From the NCBI GenBank assembly GCA_020629895.1, contig JAHDCM010000091.1:1-10303 (forward strand): a DNA stretch of 10,303 bases. The letters run 5' to 3'. Both the position numbers and the translations under genes were made by a program. Below, in pieces: positions 6,815-10,303 of the stretch; the first letter of the stretch is position 1, and each line of letters begins with the position of its first letter. Source of the stretch: Bacteroidota bacterium (GTDB lineage: Bacteria > Bacteroidota > Bacteroidia > Chitinophagales > UBA2359). The notes under the pieces were generated by a model. The model saw only the letters and a program-made list of their open reading frames with translations, was not told the origin of the DNA and made no database searches.

Positions 6815-8458
6815 ATGAATACATATCACTACCGACAAAGTCGTAATAGTTCGTTATGGTGTTGTATTTGTATAGGAATATTATTCCAATGTTTGCTATT
6901 TGTTACCCCTGTATTTGCACAGGAAGCAGATGTTAACTTACAACAACTACTACAACAACGCGTGCAGGGCATGAGCGAGAATCAGCGGATTACTGATCGA
7001 ACAGTTCAGCATGTCAAAACAGTCAAAAATTTTTATAACAAACGAGCGTATGATCCCGCTTGGAGCGATGGACGAAAAGTTGCTCGACAGACACTCTCAT
7101 TTATAGGGTGTAAACAACTAATCGTAGATCATGGACTTGCTCCTGATGACTACCACTTCAAACTCATTGAACAAATCGTTGATTATGAAAAAAAAGGTAA
7201 TGAGTTAAGCCCTGATGATGTTATCGCCCTAGAAATATTAGTAACAGATGCTTATGTTTCCTTAGCGCACCACTTTTATTCAGGAAAAACAAACCCCAAA
7301 GAGTTAGAGCTAGAATGGCACCATAAAACACGTCAACTCAAAGAAGCCGATACCTATCTAACAGAAGCATTAAAAGATCAACATATTCGCTATTCCTTAG
7401 AATTATTACTTCCACTTCACGAAGGCTATCAACAACTAGTACAGGCACTACGTACTTACCGAAATGCCAAGTGGGAACCTATCGAAATTCCTCCAAATAT
7501 TTTACTACAAAGAGGTGCCAAAGCTCCTATTGTCAAACAAGTAAGAAAACGCCTGAAAGCAACAGGCGATCTACGGCCTGGCGCACCCATGACAGAAGAC
7601 TTTGACAGAGAACTTGAATCCGCTATTGCGCGTTTTCAAAAACGAAATGGAATTCTAGTAGATGGCTTTATTCGACCTCGGATGCTAAATGTGTTAAATG
7701 TTCCAGTAGAAGAACGTATTAAACAAATCCAAGCTAATTTAGACCGTTGGAGATGGATGCCCGAAGATATGGGAACCGATTTTCTAATGATTAATATACC
7801 AGGTTTCGAAATTACCATGATGGTAGGTGGAGATGTCGATTACCGAGAACGTATCATTGTAGGATTAGAAAAATGGCAAACACCAGCCTTTGCCGATACA
7901 ATGAAATACATCGTAATCAATCCATACTGGAACATTCCTAAAAGTATCGCCAAAGAAGAGCTAATTCCCAAAATTTTAGCAGACGATGAATTTATTGTGA
8001 GCAATGATATTTCCGTCTTTCAAGGAGGAGAAACAGTTGATCCTAGTTCCCTTGATTTTACAACCATCGACAGCGATAAATACCGCTTCCGACACGGAAT
8101 CAATGCCTTCAATCCACTAGGAGCAATCAAGTTTATGTTCCCCAATCGCTTTAATGTATATGTACACGATACGCCTACCAAACACTTATTCGACTATACC
8201 TATCGCTCACATAGTCATGGCTGTATTCGTATCAACGAACCATTCAAATTTGCCGATTACCTACTATTTGATGATAAAAGCTGGGACCTACCCAAAATGG
8301 AAGCCCAAGTAGAAAGCCAAGAACAAAAAACGGTACACCTAAAAACACCCGTTCCAATCTATATCTTTTACTGGACTGTTTATACTGATGAAACAGGAGC
8401 CGTCAATTTTAGAGATGATATTTATAACTGGGACAAAAAAATGTTAGCCACTTGGTAA
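6815..8458 (+). CDS. Murein L,D-transpeptidase, YcbB/LdtD family
   Basis: The enzyme forms 3-3 cross-links in peptidoglycan, or attaches proteins to it, in the periplasm through a cysteine nucleophile. The 547-residue chain starts with a signal peptide (hydrophobic about 14-33, cleavage after TPVFA at 35). Residues about 40-225 match the helical scaffold domain of the YcbB family (NKRAYDPAWSDG, HFYSGKTNP). Residues about 229-298 are a peptidoglycan-binding domain (LLQRGAKAPIVKQVRKRL, FQKRNGILVDG). Next is the family signature LDRWRWMPEDMG and the YkuD catalytic domain: NPYWNIPKSIAKEE, GAIKFMFPNRFNVYVHDTP with H451, and SHSHGCIRI with H468 and catalytic C470. All expected catalytic residues are present and the length is normal. 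It has its own -7 box upstream and a strong terminator downstream, so it is probably transcribed alone. It is a routine envelope gene with no evident link to icmF. Confidence 0.93.
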   Translation: MNTYHYRQSRNSSLWCCICIGILFQCLLFVTPVFAQEADVNLQQLLQQRVQGMSENQRITDRTVQHVKTVKNFYNKRAYDPAWSDGRKVARQTLSFIGCKQLIVDHGLAPDDYHFKLIEQIVDYEKKGNELSPDDVIALEILVTDAYVSLAHHFYSGKTNPKELELEWHHKTRQLKEADTYLTEALKDQHIRYSLELLLPLHEGYQQLVQALRTYRNAKWEPIEIPPNILLQRGAKAPIVKQVRKRLKATGDLRPGAPMTEDFDRELESAIARFQKRNGILVDGFIRPRMLNVLNVPVEERIKQIQANLDRWRWMPEDMGTDFLMINIPGFEITMMVGGDVDYRERIIVGLEKWQTPAFADTMKYIVINPYWNIPKSIAKEELIPKILADDEFIVSNDISVFQGGETVDPSSLDFTTIDSDKYRFRHGINAFNPLGAIKFMFPNRFNVYVHDTPTKHLFDYTYRSHSHGCIRINEPFKFADYLLFDDKSWDLPKMEAQVESQEQKTVHLKTPVPIYIFYWTVYTDETGAVNFRDDIYNWDKKMLATW

Positions 8459-8492
8459 GTACCTATGCTTAAATCATAAAATAACCGTAATT

Positions 8493-8533
8493 AAAAAAAC
8501 CGATTGTTTGACTAACAAACAATCGGTTTTTTT
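8493..8533. terminator. Bidirectional intrinsic terminator after the L,D-transpeptidase gene
   Basis: The arms 8493-8510 and 8516-8533 form a perfect 18-bp stem with an ACTAA loop. The core CCGATTGTTTG / CAAACAATCGG is flanked by A7 on the left and T7 on the right, so each strand ends in a T tract. It lies 35 nt after the stop codon at 8458. Confidence 0.9.
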
Positions 8534-8540
8534 ATATTTG
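8507..8540 (+). promoter_or_regulatory. Candidate promoter of the AtoE-family gene, embedded in the terminator
   Basis: TTTG at 8507-8510 and TATATTTG at 8533-8540 are separated by 22 nt and match the Bacteroidota TTTG / TAnnTTTG arrangement. The -33 box lies at the apex of the terminator stem and the -7 box starts on the last base of its T tract. Transcription would begin near 8547, about 24 nt before the ATG at 8571. Confidence 0.6.
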
Positions 8541-8570
8541 GATATAATCTGATCCAAACCAAGCAAATCT

Positions 8571-9965
8571 ATGTCCTTTTCCGAAAAACTCATCAAAGCC
8601 TTTCGACAATTTCTCCCTTCTCCTTTTACAATTGCAATACTGCTTTCCCTACTTACCTTCCTACTTGCTTGGCTACTTACCAAAACACCCGATCAAGGAT
8701 GGGGCCAGTATGCCCTTACCCTTTTAGGAAAATGGGAAACAGGACTCTGGCACAAAGGACTGATGGTATTTTGTCTACAAATGATGTTGATGCTAGTACT
8801 CGGACATGTACTCGCACTTACCAAACCCGTCAACTATCTTATCGAAAAAGGACTTACTTGGTGTAAAGATACCGCCACTGCTGCATTTACTGTTACCTTG
8901 CTCACCCTACTAGTTGCGCTATTCAATTGGGGCTTAGGACTCATTTTTGGAGCTATTTTCGCTCGTAAAGTAGGTGAGAAAGCCCTACGAGAAAACATAC
9001 CTCTCAACTACCCACTTATTGGAGCGGCAGGATACAGCGGACTCATGGTATGGCATGGAGGTATATCAGGTTCTGCGACTACCAAAGTTGCCGAAACAGG
9101 ACACCTCAAAAGCATGATGAAAGATAGTACAAATGCCGATTTATTAGCAAACTTACCCGATCAAATTACCTTTGCCGAAACTGTTTTTTCTACGATGAAC
9201 CTTGTAGCCACAGTAGCTATTATAGTGGTACTAACAAGCTTCGTATATTGGTTAGGCAAACGCTCCAATCCCCAAAAAGTAATACTGCCACCAAGTACAC
9301 TCAAAGAAGAAGGCTTAAAAATCGCTCCCTATGGAGCCGAAAAACTAGATCATTCCCGTTTCATGGCCTATCTATTTGGAGGAGTTGTCCTCTTTTACGC
9401 CTGCTACAAAGCCTTTATACTACCCGAAAAAATAAGCCTTGCCTTCATCAATCCCAATTATATCAACTTTACCCTACTGGGCTTAGGCATCCTTTTTCAT
9501 GGCAGTTTTCATCACTTTCTAAAAGCCGTCAACGAAGCCATTACAGGTGCAGCAGGCATTCTCATCCAGTTTCCACTTTATTTTGGCATTATGGGACTCA
9601 TGAACGGCTCTGGTTTAGTCAATATCTTCTCCGATTTTTTTGTTGCCATTTCCAACCAAGTTACTTTTCCTTTATGGACTTTTGTAAGTGCGGGAATTGT
9701 CAATATTTTTGTGCCAAGTGGAGGAGGACAGTGGGCAGTACAAGGCCCTGTTATTGTCGAAACTGCTCAACAACTAGGAGTCTCATTGCCCAAATGCATT
9801 ATGGCTCTTTGCTATGGCGATCAACTCACCAATATGTTACAACCCTTTTGGGCCTTGCCACTTTTAGGTATTACAGGACTCAAAGCCAAAGAAATTTTAC
9901 CTTATACGCTCTTATTGATGGGTTTAGGTATTTTGGTATTTTCAATTATTTTGCTGATCTTTTAA
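8571..9965 (+). CDS. atoE: Short-chain fatty acid transporter, AtoE family
   Basis: The family moves short-chain fatty acids such as acetoacetate and butyrate across the inner membrane. The 464 residues are strongly hydrophobic, with membrane segments near 19-37, 63-83, 103-131, 146-164, 208-228, 264-284, 297-312, 326-345, 365-382 and 443-463. Family signatures are WHGGISGSA (161-169), FVPSGGGQWAVQGP (380-393) and GDQLTNMLQPFWALP (416-430). Length is close to E. coli AtoE, which is about 440 residues. The start MSFSEKLIKAFRQFLPSPF fits the family opening and lies just after a good promoter. No CoA-transferase or thiolase gene follows, unlike the E. coli ato operon; the unit ends at the structured repeat copy B, whose long hairpin begins 16 nt after the stop codon. 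IcmF in the same window uses butyryl-CoA, so a shared carbon route is possible. Confidence 0.92.
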   Translation: MSFSEKLIKAFRQFLPSPFTIAILLSLLTFLLAWLLTKTPDQGWGQYALTLLGKWETGLWHKGLMVFCLQMMLMLVLGHVLALTKPVNYLIEKGLTWCKDTATAAFTVTLLTLLVALFNWGLGLIFGAIFARKVGEKALRENIPLNYPLIGAAGYSGLMVWHGGISGSATTKVAETGHLKSMMKDSTNADLLANLPDQITFAETVFSTMNLVATVAIIVVLTSFVYWLGKRSNPQKVILPPSTLKEEGLKIAPYGAEKLDHSRFMAYLFGGVVLFYACYKAFILPEKISLAFINPNYINFTLLGLGILFHGSFHHFLKAVNEAITGAAGILIQFPLYFGIMGLMNGSGLVNIFSDFFVAISNQVTFPLWTFVSAGIVNIFVPSGGGQWAVQGPVIVETAQQLGVSLPKCIMALCYGDQLTNMLQPFWALPLLGITGLKAKEILPYTLLLMGLGILVFSIILLIF

Positions 9966-9974
9966 TTTATTGAG

Positions 9975-10177
9975 GCGTGTCCTTTTTTCGTCCCGTGCCT
10001 GTCAATGCGTGAACGCATCAACAGGCACGAGACGAAAAAAGGTCGGGCTATCCGCTTGTAGTTGTTTCATAGCTACTCGTTCAGCATAGTCCTAGCAGTG
10101 TCTTCCTTCGTCAGCCCTGCTAGTCCTTGCTTCACAAAATAGCTATTTCACCAAGCTACCGCTACTATCCCTCACGC
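9975..10177 (-). repeat. Structured repeat element, copy B (putative non-coding RNA)
   Basis: On the minus strand this is the same element as copy A, about 203 bp. Shared blocks are 10176-10143, 10123-10091 and 10064-10041, in that reading order, followed by the long hairpin 10042-9981 and the end GGACACGC. The closing stem is GCGTG (10177-10173) with CACGC (9979-9975), one pair longer than in copy A. The internal helix is ATAGCTAT (10146-10139) with GTAGCTAT (10076-10069), eight pairs, compensating for changes relative to copy A. The apical hairpin CTAGCAG/CTGCTAG with its 18-nt loop is identical to copy A. The 3' end faces the end of atoE; the AT-rich similarity to copy A continues a little further, up to the atoE stop codon. 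The 5' end is only 6 nt from the tandem repeat array. As for copy A, the biochemical role is unknown. Confidence 0.75.
9981..10042 (-). other. Hypervariable long hairpin of copy B
   Basis: The stem has 29 positions (9981-10009 with 10014-10042) around a tetraloop. Three positions are not Watson-Crick: 9993/10030, 10003/10020 and 10004/10019. Read on the minus strand all three are G-U pairs, while on the plus strand all three are A-C mismatches. On the plus strand it could still hinder transcription after atoE, but it lacks a trailing T tract there. Confidence 0.85.
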
Positions 10178-10183
10178 AGTTTC

Positions 10184-10303
10184 TTGTTCGATGCACAATA
10201 TCCAAATGCCCCAACGGGGCAACATCAATAATATAGGGTAGAGACCCTTTGTTCGATGCACAATATCCAAATGCCCCAACGGGGCAACATCAATAATATA
10301 GGG
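10184..10303. repeat. Perfect tandem repeat, 65-bp period, running off the window
   Basis: The 55 bases at 10184-10238 recur without change at 10249-10303, giving a period of 65 bp. The second unit is cut by the window end, so the array may be longer. Each unit contains the palindrome TGCCCC-AAC-GGGGCA, and the complete junction contains AGGGT-AGAG-ACCCT, so single strands would form two short hairpins per unit. No open frame, spacer variation or coding signal is seen. I have a vague memory of similar GC-palindrome repeats in other Bacteroidota, which I cannot verify here. Confidence 0.9.

Noticed and set aside
8474..8683. Minus-strand 69-codon open frame over the terminator and start of atoE
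   Set aside because: It spans a terminator and a promoter for the opposite strand, and its peptide has no recognisable feature.
9248..9973. A 241-codon open frame overlapping the end of atoE in another frame
   Set aside because: It has low-complexity composition (Arg, Ser, Thr, Gln and Tyr rich), no domain, and lies wholly over a well-supported membrane protein gene. It is a by-product of that gene's codon use.
9981..10042. Ordinary rho-independent terminator for atoE
   Set aside because: On the plus strand the stem carries three A-C mismatches, is followed by GGTCGGG and not by T residues, and is part of the larger element read on the other strand. It may still affect atoE transcription.
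10184..10303. CRISPR array
   Set aside because: Repeats of 55 bp with only 10 bp between them, no spacer diversity visible, and no cas genes in the window.

Overview
The window looks like chromosomal DNA of a member of the Bacteroidota, most plausibly of the Saprospiraceae/Aureispira type. That genus-level guess is from memory and is weak. The supporting signs are a low GC content, -7 boxes of the TAnnTTTG type in front of three transcription units, no obvious Shine-Dalgarno sequences, a fused isobutyryl-CoA mutase, and secreted or outer-membrane proteins of Bacteroidota style. There are no tRNA, rRNA, transposase, phage or CRISPR genes.

Layout. Positions 1-2050 hold two overlapping minus-strand genes: a 360-residue protein with a signal peptide, an N-terminal beta-sandwich-like domain and a predicted outer-membrane beta-barrel, followed by a second exported protein that runs off the left edge. 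Positions 2051-2477 are a divergent intergenic region with copy A of a roughly 200-bp structured repeat element. Positions 2478-9965 hold four plus-strand genes: icmF (coenzyme B12-dependent isobutyryl-CoA mutase fused to its G-protein chaperone), a BtuF-like metal/cobalamin-binding protein without a signal peptide, a YcbB/LdtD-type L,D-transpeptidase, and an AtoE-family short-chain fatty acid transporter. Positions 9966-10303 hold copy B of the structured element, in the opposite orientation, followed directly by a perfect 65-bp-period tandem repeat that reaches the window edge.

How the genes fit together. icmF and the BtuF-like gene are 36 nt apart and look like one operon, so a corrinoid theme is likely. 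AtoE imports short-chain fatty acids such as butyrate and IcmF interconverts butyryl-CoA and isobutyryl-CoA. The two may therefore serve the same carbon flow, although a cell-wall gene lies between them and atoE has its own promoter and an upstream terminator.

The most interesting content is non-coding. The two copies of the 200-bp element share nearly identical core blocks but carry unrelated, very long hairpins at the 3' end. They can be folded into one common model: a closing CGTG/CACG stem, a GGG/CCC plus GTAG/CTAC stem, a helix supported by compensatory changes, and an apical hairpin with an invariant 18-nt loop. Imperfections in the long hairpins are mostly G-U pairs in one orientation only, which suggests that the element works as a single-stranded nucleic acid, probably RNA, read in that orientation.
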